NCBI RefSeq assembly: GCF_001514535.1
Contig: NZ_BCNO01000001.1
Span: 392,001 to 456,000, forward strand
DNA from: Thermodesulfovibrio aggregans
GTDB lineage: Bacteria; Nitrospirota; Thermodesulfovibrionia; Thermodesulfovibrionales; Thermodesulfovibrionaceae
Direction: 5' to 3'
DNA length: 64,000 nt
Positions 34,741 to 43,309 of the stretch are shown piece after piece. The notes under the pieces were generated by a model. The model made no database searches and was not told where the DNA came from. It saw only the letters and a list, made by a program, of their open reading frames with translations. The translations under genes were made by a program, and so were the position numbers. Positions within the stretch are counted from its first letter, which is position 1. Every line of letters begins with the position of its first letter.

Positions 34741-35871
34741 ATGAATTTATTTCCATCCAGAATAAAGCTAATTGGAATGAAGAATTTTATTATTGTTTTC
34801 TTAAGTTTTTTGCTTATATCTACTTCCTATGCTGAAAGAATAAAGGACATAGCAAACTGGTCAGGTATAAGAGAAAATCAGCTTGTGGGATACGGTCTTG
34901 TTGTTGGTTTAAATGGAACAGGAGACAAAGATGGAACATATCTTTATCAGCCAATTGCCAACATGCTTAGCAGAATGGGAATTACAGTAAATGTAAAGGA
35001 TTTGAAAGGTAAGGTTAAAAATGTTGCAGCCGTAATGGTTACAGCAAAGCTTCCTACAAATGTTAAGCCGGGTGCGAAGATTGATGTACAGGTTTCATCA
35101 ATTGGTGATGCAAAGAGCCTTCAAGGTGGCACACTTCTTATGACACCTCTCACAGGTCCTGATGGAGAAGTGTACGCCTTAGCTCAAGGACCGATCTCAA
35201 TAGGTGGGTTTATTGCTGCAGGACGGGCTGCTCAGGCTATAAAAAATCATCAAAATGTTGGATATATTCCTGAAGGAGCTATTGTAGAGAGAGCAGTTCC
35301 TGTTAATATGAATGCAAAGAGTGAACTTAACCTTCTTCTTCAGTTCCCAGATATAACTACCGCTAAAAACATTGCTGAGAAAATAAATGATACTTTTAAA
35401 GCCGGGATTGCAAAAGCTCTTGACCCAGGCACAATAGCAGTTACTGTTCCCTCAAACTATAGAGGAAATGTGATTGATTTTATGGCTGAAGTTGAAAAGA
35501 TTGAAGTTTCCACTGATTTGCCAGCCCGTGTTGTCATAAACGAAAGAACAGGTACTGTTGTCATCGGTTCTCATGTAAAGATAACTCCTGTAGCCCTTGC
35601 ACATGGTGGCTTAACAATTACAATTAAGGAGACTCCTGAAGTTGTTCAACCGCCTCCTTTAGCTCCAAGAGGAGCAGCGACAGAGACTGTTCCGAGAACT
35701 GAAGTAAAAGCTGAAGAAAAACAGGCATCTCTATTAGAAGTACAGGGTTCCACCGTAGGAGAACTTGTAAAAGCACTGAATGCACTTGGAGTAACACCCA
35801 AGGATTTAATATCCATACTTCAGGCACTTAAAACCTCAGGTGCATTAAAGGCAGATTTAGTCATAATGTGA
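34741..35871 (+). CDS. flgI: Flagellar P-ring protein FlgI
   Basis: 376 residues. Signal sequence near the N-terminus, then RIKDIANWSGIRENQLVGYGLVVGLNGTGDKDGTY, the FlgI hallmark, and the C-terminal LVKALNALGVTPKDLISILQALKTSGALKA. It forms the peptidoglycan ring of the basal body. I kept the ATG at 34741 because it has AGGAGG 7 nt upstream, although this adds 12 residues before the more usual MKN start at 34777. A Pro/Glu-rich insertion (about 300-325) is longer than average. Confidence 0.95.
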   Translation: MNLFPSRIKLIGMKNFIIVFLSFLLISTSYAERIKDIANWSGIRENQLVGYGLVVGLNGTGDKDGTYLYQPIANMLSRMGITVNVKDLKGKVKNVAAVMVTAKLPTNVKPGAKIDVQVSSIGDAKSLQGGTLLMTPLTGPDGEVYALAQGPISIGGFIAAGRAAQAIKNHQNVGYIPEGAIVERAVPVNMNAKSELNLLLQFPDITTAKNIAEKINDTFKAGIAKALDPGTIAVTVPSNYRGNVIDFMAEVEKIEVSTDLPARVVINERTGTVVIGSHVKITPVALAHGGLTITIKETPEVVQPPPLAPRGAATETVPRTEVKAEEKQASLLEVQGSTVGELVKALNALGVTPKDLISILQALKTSGALKADLVIM

Positions 35872-35878
35872 GGTAACC

Positions 35879-36607
35879 ATGATAAATAGAGTTAATACAC
35901 AGATATTGATTGATGCTACAGAAAAAAAGGAACTTTCAAAAAAGATTGAAACTTTATTTCTTACGGAACTGCTAAAAGTTATGCTTGAGAATACATCTTT
36001 TTCTGAAGGGAAAACTACTTCAACCTATATGACAGCGATTATTCCTCAAATAGCAGAGATGATGGCTGAAAGAGAAATAGGAATTGGTAATTTCTTAACT
36101 GAGAATGCCAATTTTTTAAACACCATCTCAAAGAATCAAAAAATTGAGCTTAAGCCTCCTGTAGAAAATAAAGATAAAGAGATAAAACTTAATTGGACTG
36201 GAAAAATCTCTTTACCTGTATCAGGCAAAATAACTTCATCTTTTGGATTAAGAATCGATCCAATAGATGGAAAGCTGAGGCATCATAATGGGATAGATAT
36301 AGCAGTTCCTGAGGGCACTCCAGTTAAACCGGCTTTATCCGGGAAAGTTATTTACTCTGGTTATAAAGGTGGATATGGAAAATGTGTTATAGTAGAGCAT
36401 GATAATGGAATCCAGACCATCTATGCCCATAATTCGAAAAATCTTGTTAAAGCTGGTGATACTGTTACTCCAGAGAGTGTCATTGCTCTTTCCGGTTCAA
36501 CAGGAAGAACAACCGGTCCACATCTTCACTTCGAAGTTCGCAAAAATGGTGTAGCTGTGAATCCTGTTGCTATGTTAAATAATTATGATAAATCGCCGAT
36601 TTTATAA
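35879..36607 (+). CDS. flgJ: FlgJ rod-binding domain fused to M23 peptidase
   Basis: 242 residues. Residues 15-75 are the FlgJ rod-cap/rod-binding domain (KKIETLFLTELLKVMLENT, ...AEMMAEREIGIG). Residues about 115-235 are an M23 (LytM) zinc metallopeptidase with metal ligands in RHHNGIDIAVPEGTPV and the HxH of TGPHLHFEVRKNG. Classical enterobacterial FlgJ carries a GH73 muramidase instead; here a peptide-cleaving endopeptidase replaces it. The role is to open peptidoglycan for the growing rod. The 3' end contains a FliA-type promoter. No signal peptide, consistent with export through the flagellar channel. Confidence 0.9.
   Translation: MINRVNTQILIDATEKKELSKKIETLFLTELLKVMLENTSFSEGKTTSTYMTAIIPQIAEMMAEREIGIGNFLTENANFLNTISKNQKIELKPPVENKDKEIKLNWTGKISLPVSGKITSSFGLRIDPIDGKLRHHNGIDIAVPEGTPVKPALSGKVIYSGYKGGYGKCVIVEHDNGIQTIYAHNSKNLVKAGDTVTPESVIALSGSTGRTTGPHLHFEVRKNGVAVNPVAMLNNYDKSPIL
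36576..36602 (+). promoter_or_regulatory. FliA (sigma-28) promoter inside the flgJ 3' end
   Basis: TAAA (36576-36579), 15-nt spacer, GCCGATTT (36595-36602), against the flagellar sigma-28 consensus TAAA-N15-GCCGATAA: 10 of 12 positions match with exact spacing. The predicted start is near 36609, just after flgJ stops, so the transcript carries the repeat leader and then flgM-flgN-flgK-flgL-csrA-fliW. Confidence 0.75.
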
Positions 36608-36616
36608 AAAAAGTAT

Positions 36617-36684
36617 TTGAACCTTGAACTTTGAATCTTGAATCGCCGTAAGGCGGTTGAACTTTGAATCACCCGTAAGGGTGG
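36617..36684 (+). repeat. Heptamer array and twin GNRA hairpins in the flgM leader
   Basis: Six TTGAAYY heptamers in two blocks: four at 36617-36644 (TTGAACC, TTGAACT, TTGAATC, TTGAATC) and two at 36657-36670 (TTGAACT, TTGAATC). Each block is followed by a hairpin with a GTAA loop: CGCC-GTAA-GGCG (36644-36655) and CACCC-GTAA-GGGTG (36670-36683). The ribosome site GGAGGAGG (36683-36690) abuts the second hairpin. Nearly the whole predicted 5' leader of flgM mRNA is this structure. Confidence 0.85.
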
Positions 36685-36698
36685 AGGAGGTGTTTCAA

Positions 36699-36998
36699 AT
36701 GATAGGCGGACCAATAAGAATAGACGGCATAGCACCAAATACTCAGATTGCACCAGAGAAATCTCAAGGAAAGGCTCCAGAAAGGAGTGAAGAGGTCCTT
36801 ACAAAAGACCAGGTAACAGTATCAGAGGCTGCAAAAAATATAGCAAGACTCATGGTTGAAGTAAGCAATATCCCTGATATCAGAGCAGATAAAGTGGAAG
36901 AGCTTAAAAATGCGATTAATTCAGGCACCTATGAAGTCAGAGGAAGTGAGATAGCAGGTAAGATAATCAAGGAGGCTTTAATTGACAGGCTGGCATGA
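36699..36998 (+). CDS. flgM: Anti-sigma-28 factor FlgM
   Basis: 99 residues from the ATG at 36699, which has GGAGGAGG upstream; an upstream in-frame TTG at 36657 falls in the repeat leader and is unlikely. The C-terminal half DIRADKVEELKNAINSGTYE and GSEIAGKIIKEAL is the FliA-binding FlgM domain; the N-terminal half is low complexity and probably unfolded for export. FlgM holds FliA until the hook is done and it is secreted. It overlaps flgN by 17 bp. Confidence 0.93.
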   Translation: MIGGPIRIDGIAPNTQIAPEKSQGKAPERSEEVLTKDQVTVSEAAKNIARLMVEVSNIPDIRADKVEELKNAINSGTYEVRGSEIAGKIIKEALIDRLA

Positions 36999-37425
36999 TG
37001 AGCTTGTAAAAATTCTTGAAGAGGAAGAAAAGCTTTTGAAAGCTCTATACGACACTGTTTCAAAAGAGAGGGATGCTATTGTGAGTTTAGATTCTCAGGA
37101 ACTTGAAAGGATTCTCATAGAGAAACAGGAAATTTTGACAAAGCTTTCTTTGTGGGAAAAGGAAAGAGAAAAACTCCTTGAAAAACACAATCTCAAAGGA
37201 ACAGGTCTTGAAAAGATTATAGAGTCAGCTGATAAAAACTCTGAAAATACTCTAAGACTTAGAGAACTTTATAAAACAATGAAAACAATGCTCACAGCAA
37301 TTGCAGAGATACAGAGAATAAATGAACAGCTTATTGATCGCTCAATAATTCATATTGGAACAGCAATAAAATTTCTTGAAACCTTTGGTATTAATGCCAA
37401 GCAGAGCCTTTCAAAGGAGGCATAG
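36982..37425 (+). CDS. flgN: Flagellar export chaperone FlgN
   Basis: 147 residues, all helical, starting at TTG 36982 (AAGGAGG upstream inside flgM). Charged coiled-coil sequence LVKILEEEEKLLKALYDTVS and EILTKLSLWEKEREKLLE fits FlgN, the chaperone for hook-associated proteins FlgK and FlgL, which are encoded next. It ends directly before flgK. FlgN is poorly conserved; the call relies on helical layout and position. Confidence 0.87.
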   Translation: MTGWHDELVKILEEEEKLLKALYDTVSKERDAIVSLDSQELERILIEKQEILTKLSLWEKEREKLLEKHNLKGTGLEKIIESADKNSENTLRLRELYKTMKTMLTAIAEIQRINEQLIDRSIIHIGTAIKFLETFGINAKQSLSKEA

Positions 37426-39066
37426 ATGGCACTGACTGCACTTTTTGATATTGGTAAAACAGGCGTTCTAACATACCAGAAAGCTCTTGAAGTTGTCTCT
37501 CACAATATATCAAATGCAGCTACAGAGGGTTATACAAGGCAGGATGTAATTTTTCAAAATATGCCATCAGGTACGATAAGTGCCCGTGGAGTTTCAGGTA
37601 GAGGAGTAAAGCTTGCTGATATTCGTAGAATGTATGACTCTTTCATAGAACTTCAGCTAAAAACAGAAAGCTCACGGAATTCCTACTGGGATGTAATTCA
37701 AAAGGGTATGCTTAGACTTGAAAGTATATTTAATGATGCCTCTGATGTAGCATTCAGCAATGCAATAAATGATTTTTTTAATGCATGGCAGGAATTAAGT
37801 CAAAATCCTAACGGTACGGCAGAGCGCTCTTTGCTTCTTGACAAGGCAAATTATCTTGTTCAGAGAATTCAGGTATCCTATAGATCTTTGCTTGATGAAA
37901 GATACGAAATATTTCAGGACAGTCAAAACCTTGTTAATGAAATAAATAGATATATTGACCAGATAAATGAGCTTAATGAAAAGATTGCTGCAAGCCCCGG
38001 TTCTCTTGATGCTAAAGATCAGAGAGAAAATCTTGTAAAAAAACTCAATGACATTGTTCAGATTACCTATTTTGAAGACAATGCTGGCAGATACTCTATC
38101 TTACTTGGTGGAATGCCATTGGTTGATGGTGGAAGAGTTTATCACATGAGCTTGGGACTGGATGCCAATCAGAATATGCAATTTAGACTTGAGACACCCT
38201 CTGGATACATTGATGCAACTGAGTTAATTCAGGGAGGAAAACTTAAAGCTGAGATCGATTTAAGGGACAGTGTGATTCCTGAATATATGAATAGGATGAA
38301 TATGCTTGTATTTGATCTTGCAGAAGCGGTAAATGCTCAACACAGAAAGGGATATGGACTTGATGGAAGTTCAGGGAATAACTTTTTTAATCAGATTTAT
38401 GATTTAAATTTAACAGTAGGTTCATTTGATGATATTATCTTTAAGATAAATAACACCAATACAAACACATATGATCAATACCAAATTCAATTTGATGGAA
38501 CTAACTGGACAGTTACAGATAACACAACAAGTTCTTCTGTTACTCCTACTGTAACTACATGGACAGAGGGAACAGACACATACTATAAGTTAAGCTTTAA
38601 TGATGTGGAAGTTACAATAAAAAATCCTTCGAACAGTCTTGATTTCAACTTTCAAATAAAGCATCATACTGCGCTATTTTTTGATGTGGCGATATCAGAT
38701 ACAAACAGAATCGCTGCTGCCGGTAATGATCCTACGGGTTCTACTTCCGGTCCTATGGACAACACAAATGCAAGGGCAATATATGGACTGCTTGATAAAA
38801 CTATAGTGGGCAACTACAGACCAATAGATTTTTACAGAGCCATTGTTTCAGAAGTTGGAGTTTACTCTGCAAGTGCTCAAACTCAAAAAAGCTTTCAAGA
38901 AGCTCTGGTTCAGGAAATGGAAAAGAGAAGACAGGATATTTCAGGCGTGAGCCTCGATGAGGAAGCTGTAAATCTTGTTAAATATCAGAAGATGTACGAA
39001 GCTTCGGCAAGGGTGATAAGAGTTGCCGATGAAATACTTGCAACACTTTTTGAAATGGTGAGGTAA
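37426..39066 (+). CDS. flgK: Hook-associated protein FlgK (HAP1)
   Basis: 546 residues. N-terminal ALEVVSHNISNAATEGYTRQDV and C-terminal GVSLDEEAVNLVKYQKMYEASARVIRVADEIL are the conserved FlgK D0 helices. The central Asn/Thr-rich region (about 330-450) is variable. It joins hook to filament. SD AAGGAGG, directly after flgN. Confidence 0.95.
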   Translation: MALTALFDIGKTGVLTYQKALEVVSHNISNAATEGYTRQDVIFQNMPSGTISARGVSGRGVKLADIRRMYDSFIELQLKTESSRNSYWDVIQKGMLRLESIFNDASDVAFSNAINDFFNAWQELSQNPNGTAERSLLLDKANYLVQRIQVSYRSLLDERYEIFQDSQNLVNEINRYIDQINELNEKIAASPGSLDAKDQRENLVKKLNDIVQITYFEDNAGRYSILLGGMPLVDGGRVYHMSLGLDANQNMQFRLETPSGYIDATELIQGGKLKAEIDLRDSVIPEYMNRMNMLVFDLAEAVNAQHRKGYGLDGSSGNNFFNQIYDLNLTVGSFDDIIFKINNTNTNTYDQYQIQFDGTNWTVTDNTTSSSVTPTVTTWTEGTDTYYKLSFNDVEVTIKNPSNSLDFNFQIKHHTALFFDVAISDTNRIAAAGNDPTGSTSGPMDNTNARAIYGLLDKTIVGNYRPIDFYRAIVSEVGVYSASAQTQKSFQEALVQEMEKRRQDISGVSLDEEAVNLVKYQKMYEASARVIRVADEILATLFEMVR

Positions 39067-39069
39067 ACA

Positions 39070-40503
39070 ATGAAAGTCACATCAAGCTTTTTTTACAAAA
39101 CATTTTTGAATGACCTAAACAAACAAATTGAAGGCATGTTTAAAGCTCAAAGACAGCTTGCAACAGGAAAGAGAATTCTATCACCGGGTGATGACCCTGT
39201 TGCCATATCAAGAATTGTGAAATATAATTCAGAAATTTCCGCTCTCGATGAGTATAAGAGAGTGATGGATACAGCAAAAAACTATAACTCTGCAATTGAG
39301 ACTGCAATTAATGACCTTAAAAATATGGTTATAAAAGCAAAACAGTATGCAGTGCAGGGCTCAACTGACACTCTTTCAGCAACAGACAGACTGGCTCTGG
39401 CTCGAGAAGTTGATACCTTAATTCAGCGTAGTATTGAAACAATTAATACAAAAGTAGCAGGAAGGTATATATTTGCCGGATATAGAGCCGATACAGCTCC
39501 TGTAAACACAACAACCGGTTTATACGAATCTGACACAAACCTTCAATATCTTGATATAAGTTTTTTCCTTGATGTTGCAGTAAATCTTCCAGCTACAGAA
39601 TTCTTTACATATCAGATTTCTCCTACCGATCCTAATAGAAGCATTAAGGTTTTAACACCTTACAACTATAATTTTACTACAGACCCAAATGCTCCTTACG
39701 ATGCAGACCCTCTCGGAGCTTTGCTTATGCCAAAGCCTCAATCAGGAGCAATAACTGATCCAGCTACAGCTTTTACAATTAATGGAGGGACTCTTACAAT
39801 CAAGTTTGCCGATAATCAGGCTGTAACTGTTAATGTTTCAGCTAATGCTTCTTTGAACGATATCAGAGATGCAATAAACAATGATCCACAGGCTTCCAAA
39901 TATGTTAAAGCATGGGTTGTAAATACAGGAACATCAATCTCTCCCGATTACCGTCTTGTAATTGGAAGTGTTCCCAATGGAAAGTCTGATATGATAAGAA
40001 TTGATGTAACCACGACAGATGCTTCAGCTACAGGACTTAACCTTTTAGCCTACAATCCCGAATCTGGCAATGTCTCAATGAGTTTTCAGGAAAACATAAA
40101 TGGATATAACTACATCACAGACCCTAATGACCCAAATTATTACAGCTTTAACAATAATTATCTCAATGAAAACTACTATTTACGGGCATTTCATTTTCTC
40201 AAAGTAGCTCTTGAGAACAATGATCAGGGAAGAATTCAGAAAGCCGTTGATTATATGGATAAAATTGCAGATAAGCTTTTCAAACAACAATCTCTTATCG
40301 GAGCAAGGCTTAATAAAATTGAGAGTATTTCTGACTACAACCTTGAGTTGGAAACAAATACAAAGCAGTCCCTCTCAAATGATCGTGATATTGATGCCAT
40401 TCAGGTAATATCAGAGCTCAATCAGAGAATGACGGTGCTGCAGGCAATGAGGATTACTATGACAGACTTTTTCCGCAGCAATCTTTTTGATTTCCTGAGA
40501 TAA
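39070..40503 (+). CDS. flgL: Hook-associated protein FlgL (HAP3)
   Basis: 477 residues. N-terminal QRQLATGKRILSPGDDPVAISRI and C-terminal helices with TVLQAMRITMTDFF are flagellin-like D0/D1. It is longer than E. coli FlgL (317) owing to a central domain (about 150-370) with IKVLTPYNYNF and a stretch resembling flagellin-type hypervariable insert. It forms the last hook-filament junction. 3 bp after flgK. Confidence 0.93.
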   Translation: MKVTSSFFYKTFLNDLNKQIEGMFKAQRQLATGKRILSPGDDPVAISRIVKYNSEISALDEYKRVMDTAKNYNSAIETAINDLKNMVIKAKQYAVQGSTDTLSATDRLALAREVDTLIQRSIETINTKVAGRYIFAGYRADTAPVNTTTGLYESDTNLQYLDISFFLDVAVNLPATEFFTYQISPTDPNRSIKVLTPYNYNFTTDPNAPYDADPLGALLMPKPQSGAITDPATAFTINGGTLTIKFADNQAVTVNVSANASLNDIRDAINNDPQASKYVKAWVVNTGTSISPDYRLVIGSVPNGKSDMIRIDVTTTDASATGLNLLAYNPESGNVSMSFQENINGYNYITDPNDPNYYSFNNNYLNENYYLRAFHFLKVALENNDQGRIQKAVDYMDKIADKLFKQQSLIGARLNKIESISDYNLELETNTKQSLSNDRDIDAIQVISELNQRMTVLQAMRITMTDFFRSNLFDFLR

Positions 40504-40515
40504 GGAGATTTTCTG

Positions 40516-40734
40516 TTGTTAGTCCTTACAAGGAAAACAGGTCAGTCAATTAGAATAGGTGATGACATTATTGTTAAGATTATAGATGTTGATGGCTCGC
40601 AGGTAAAAATTGGCATTGAAGCACCTAAGGGTGTTCTTATATTCAGGGAAGAGCTTTATGAAAAAATTAAGGAGAGTAACATAGAAGCATTAAAGGCTTC
40701 AAAAGAATTAAGACCGGAGGATTTGATAAAGTGA
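40516..40734 (+). CDS. csrA: Carbon storage regulator CsrA
   Basis: 72 residues from TTG 40516 (AAGGAG 8 nt upstream); the start gives the standard MLVLTRKTGQSIRIGDDI. RNA-binding residues near R6 and in the REEL loop region (GVLIFREELYEKI) are present. CsrA represses flagellin translation by binding GGA motifs. It is antagonised by FliW, encoded next with a 4-bp overlap, forming the FliW-CsrA-flagellin homeostatic switch. Confidence 0.96.
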   Translation: MLVLTRKTGQSIRIGDDIIVKIIDVDGSQVKIGIEAPKGVLIFREELYEKIKESNIEALKASKELRPEDLIK

Positions 40735-41141
40735 TAAAGATTCAAAGTTCAAGATTCGGTGAACTTGAGATTGATGAAAATGAAATAATTAATTTTCCCT
40801 GCGGAATTCCCGGGATTCCCTTTGAAAAATTCATACTGAGAGATCTCATAGAACCTGTAAAGTGGCTTATTGCTGTAGATGATCCTGATGTAGCAATGCT
40901 TGTTGTGCCTCCATTTAAGTTTTTCCCCACCTATGGTTTTGAACTGAGCGATGAGATTTCATCAATACTTGAAGCAGAGAAGGAAGAGGACATAGAAGTT
41001 TATGTGGCTCTGCTTAAATATAATGACGGAGTTGCGGCAAACCTTAAATCTCCTTTTATTATAAATAAAAACAAAAAAATTGGTGTTCAGATTCTTCTTG
41101 AAGATGAAAAATATAGCTTTAAGGAGCCAATTAAAAAATGA
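40731..41141 (+). CDS. fliW: Flagellar assembly factor FliW
   Basis: 136 residues, GTG start at 40731 overlapping csrA by 4 bp. Motifs NFPCGIPGIPFEKFIL and DPDVAMLVVPPFKFFPTY fit FliW. It binds CsrA and flagellin alternately, linking free flagellin level to its translation. It overlaps the next gene by 4 bp (ATGA), placing that glycosyltransferase-methyltransferase in the same operon. Confidence 0.94.
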   Translation: MIKIQSSRFGELEIDENEIINFPCGIPGIPFEKFILRDLIEPVKWLIAVDDPDVAMLVVPPFKFFPTYGFELSDEISSILEAEKEEDIEVYVALLKYNDGVAANLKSPFIINKNKKIGVQILLEDEKYSFKEPIKK

Positions 41142-43267
41142 AAGTCTGGAAGGCAAAAACAAAGTTTGATTTGAGCTTCAATGGTTACGAATTTAAAATC
41201 AAACCAGGGGATAAGTACCTCTTTGCCGATGATGTATTCAATCTTCTTCCTGAACAGGTAAAATCAGCCTTTGAGCAGGCTCACAGCTTTCTACCCCCTT
41301 TTTATAAGGGTGAAAATCTAAACGGTAAAACTCTGCTTGTGATAGCTCAGGCTGCTATTGGTGATGCTTTATGTATGACTCCTGCTTTAAGAGAGATTAA
41401 AAAGAAGTATCCCAATATGACACTTAATGTAACGATTTCAGGTAGAGCAAAGCCTGTTCTGGAAGGATTACCCTATATTGACAATCTCCTTCCAATGCCT
41501 GTTCCATTCAAAGAAGTATCAAGAGCTGATTACATAGTTAAAGTTGTTGAGATGGTTAACACACCTCAGTTTGACAATCTGAGCCTCATTGATTACTATC
41601 TGTGGAAGCTTTACATTTACAGGGCAGAAAGGGAAACACCTGATGTTTTGATTGACGAGAAAGTTTTAGCTGAGATGAAAGAGCGATTTGACAAAATAAG
41701 GGAAGTTTCAGGTGGAAAGAAAGTTTTACTATTCCATTATCTTGCCTCATCTGTTCACAGAACAATTCCACCGAGACTTTTAAAAGAAATAGAGGATCTC
41801 ATATGGGATGAATATGTTCCAGTAATATGCTCTTTACCAGAGGAAGATATTACAGTTGAGACAGCACTTGATGTTTACGGAATAAGAGCAGCTAATCTTT
41901 CAGTTTTCATGAATGATATAAGATATCTCATTGCCTCTGTAGCTCTTTCTGATGCAGTTATTACAGCAGATACAGCAACCCTTCATATTGCTGCAGGGCT
42001 TGATAAGCCAACTGTGCTTGTATCAGGACCTATTGATGCCGAATTAAGAGCATCAAACTATCCAACAGTTATTGCAGTCACTCCAAACTACACAGGACAG
42101 ACCTGTGTTTCTCCATGCAAGATACATGCAACAACAGAGCCCTGCATAGAAGCACAGGTGAAAAGACAGTTTTACAGCCCCTGCATTGAGAGTATTCCAC
42201 CAAAGGTTATATATTTAGCCCTTAAAGATGCTGAGTTACTTACTCAAAAAGAATTTGAAACTCCTGAAAAATGCATTGTCTGCGAGTTTAATGGTAATAT
42301 CCCACTTTTTGAAGTAATTAATGGTGCAAGAATTTTTGAATGCCCCTCCTGTGGTTTGCAGTTTACCTACCCCATGAAGGTTATGGATTATGATAGAGCT
42401 TATAGAAAAGAACATGAAGACCTTTTAAGCTTTACAAACATACCTTGTGAATCCTTTCTTCAAGTTGAGGATGAGCCAATAGAGATAGAAAAATGGAGTA
42501 GGCTACCCAGATTCAATGTATTAATTCCGATTTTACAGCATCTACCAAAGGGGAATCTCCTTGATGTTGGCTGCTCAACAGAATTTTTTCTCCTCATTGC
42601 AAGGAAAATGGGATTTGAAACCTACGGAATGGAAGTTTCAGAGAAAGCAGTAAGCATTGCAAGGGATAAATACAAACTTAATGTTGCCAGAGCTCTCACC
42701 TTTGATGAACTTCCTCAGGAGTTTAAAAAGCCATATAAAGTTATCACAGCCTTTGAAGTTCTTGAACATGTCCATGAACCCGGGAGATTTTTAAAAGATA
42801 TTTATTCATTTCTTGATGAAGATGGCATTTTTATTATGAGCTGTCCACCATTTTATAAATTTGAAAACATAGCAAGAGGATACAGAAAATATAAATGGTG
42901 GTATGGTGATTATCCACCCAATCATGTAACAAGATGGAAACCATGGACACTTCATTATGCCCTGAAAAAAGCTGGATTTGGCGAAGTACATGTTTTTACA
43001 GAGCCTCTTTTGCCAGCAACTGTCTTTGAAGGAGTGGTACCTCTCAGCTTTCAGCTTAAAACACCTGATGAAAAGGTCATAACCATTGATAGTAAAACAA
43101 CCAGGACGATAGTTTCTGAAACTTTAAAGCCTCTTTATCTCAATTCAAGAATTCTTGGAAATTTTCAGTATGCCATTGCAGTAAAGGGCAAAAATACAAT
43201 CAATTTTGAGCAACTTATAAGAAAAGCTATAAAATTTTCAGCAGTTGAAATAATATGGGGTATGTGA
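41138..43267 (+). CDS. GT9 glycosyltransferase-methyltransferase fusion
   Basis: 709 residues. Residues about 65-365 are a GT9 (heptosyltransferase-like) fold: LLVIAQAAIGDALCMTPALREI and VALSDAVITADTATLHIAAGLDKPTVLV. Residues about 379-409 form a zinc-ribbon with CIVC and CPSC. Residues about 415-640 are a class I methyltransferase with LLDVGCSTEFFLL (motif I, third glycine replaced) and VITAFEVLEHVHEPGRFL. Both enzymes in one chain would add a sugar and methylate it or its acceptor. Overlap with fliW by 4 bp suggests flagellar glycosylation; the acceptor is not shown by sequence. Confidence 0.8.
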   Translation: MKVWKAKTKFDLSFNGYEFKIKPGDKYLFADDVFNLLPEQVKSAFEQAHSFLPPFYKGENLNGKTLLVIAQAAIGDALCMTPALREIKKKYPNMTLNVTISGRAKPVLEGLPYIDNLLPMPVPFKEVSRADYIVKVVEMVNTPQFDNLSLIDYYLWKLYIYRAERETPDVLIDEKVLAEMKERFDKIREVSGGKKVLLFHYLASSVHRTIPPRLLKEIEDLIWDEYVPVICSLPEEDITVETALDVYGIRAANLSVFMNDIRYLIASVALSDAVITADTATLHIAAGLDKPTVLVSGPIDAELRASNYPTVIAVTPNYTGQTCVSPCKIHATTEPCIEAQVKRQFYSPCIESIPPKVIYLALKDAELLTQKEFETPEKCIVCEFNGNIPLFEVINGARIFECPSCGLQFTYPMKVMDYDRAYRKEHEDLLSFTNIPCESFLQVEDEPIEIEKWSRLPRFNVLIPILQHLPKGNLLDVGCSTEFFLLIARKMGFETYGMEVSEKAVSIARDKYKLNVARALTFDELPQEFKKPYKVITAFEVLEHVHEPGRFLKDIYSFLDEDGIFIMSCPPFYKFENIARGYRKYKWWYGDYPPNHVTRWKPWTLHYALKKAGFGEVHVFTEPLLPATVFEGVVPLSFQLKTPDEKVITIDSKTTRTIVSETLKPLYLNSRILGNFQYAIAVKGKNTINFEQLIRKAIKFSAVEIIWGM

Positions 43268-43273
43268 TAAAAT
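43245..43273 (+). promoter_or_regulatory. Sigma-70 promoter of the membrane protease gene
   Basis: TTGAAA (43245-43250), 17-nt spacer, TAAAAT (43268-43273), overlapping the end of the fusion gene and 36 bp before the protease ATG. It separates this gene from the flagellar operon. Confidence 0.45.
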
Positions 43274-43309
43274 TATTCACTTTGAAAATCTCAAGAGGGA
43301 GAGGTATTT

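Noticed and set aside
36657-36698. TTG start giving a longer FlgM
   Set aside because: These codons are the heptamer repeat and hairpin; ATG 36699 has the Shine-Dalgarno.
41138-43267. Assembly error joining two genes (GT9 and methyltransferase)
   Set aside because: The frame is continuous over 709 codons with a zinc-ribbon linker; no stop or shift is visible.
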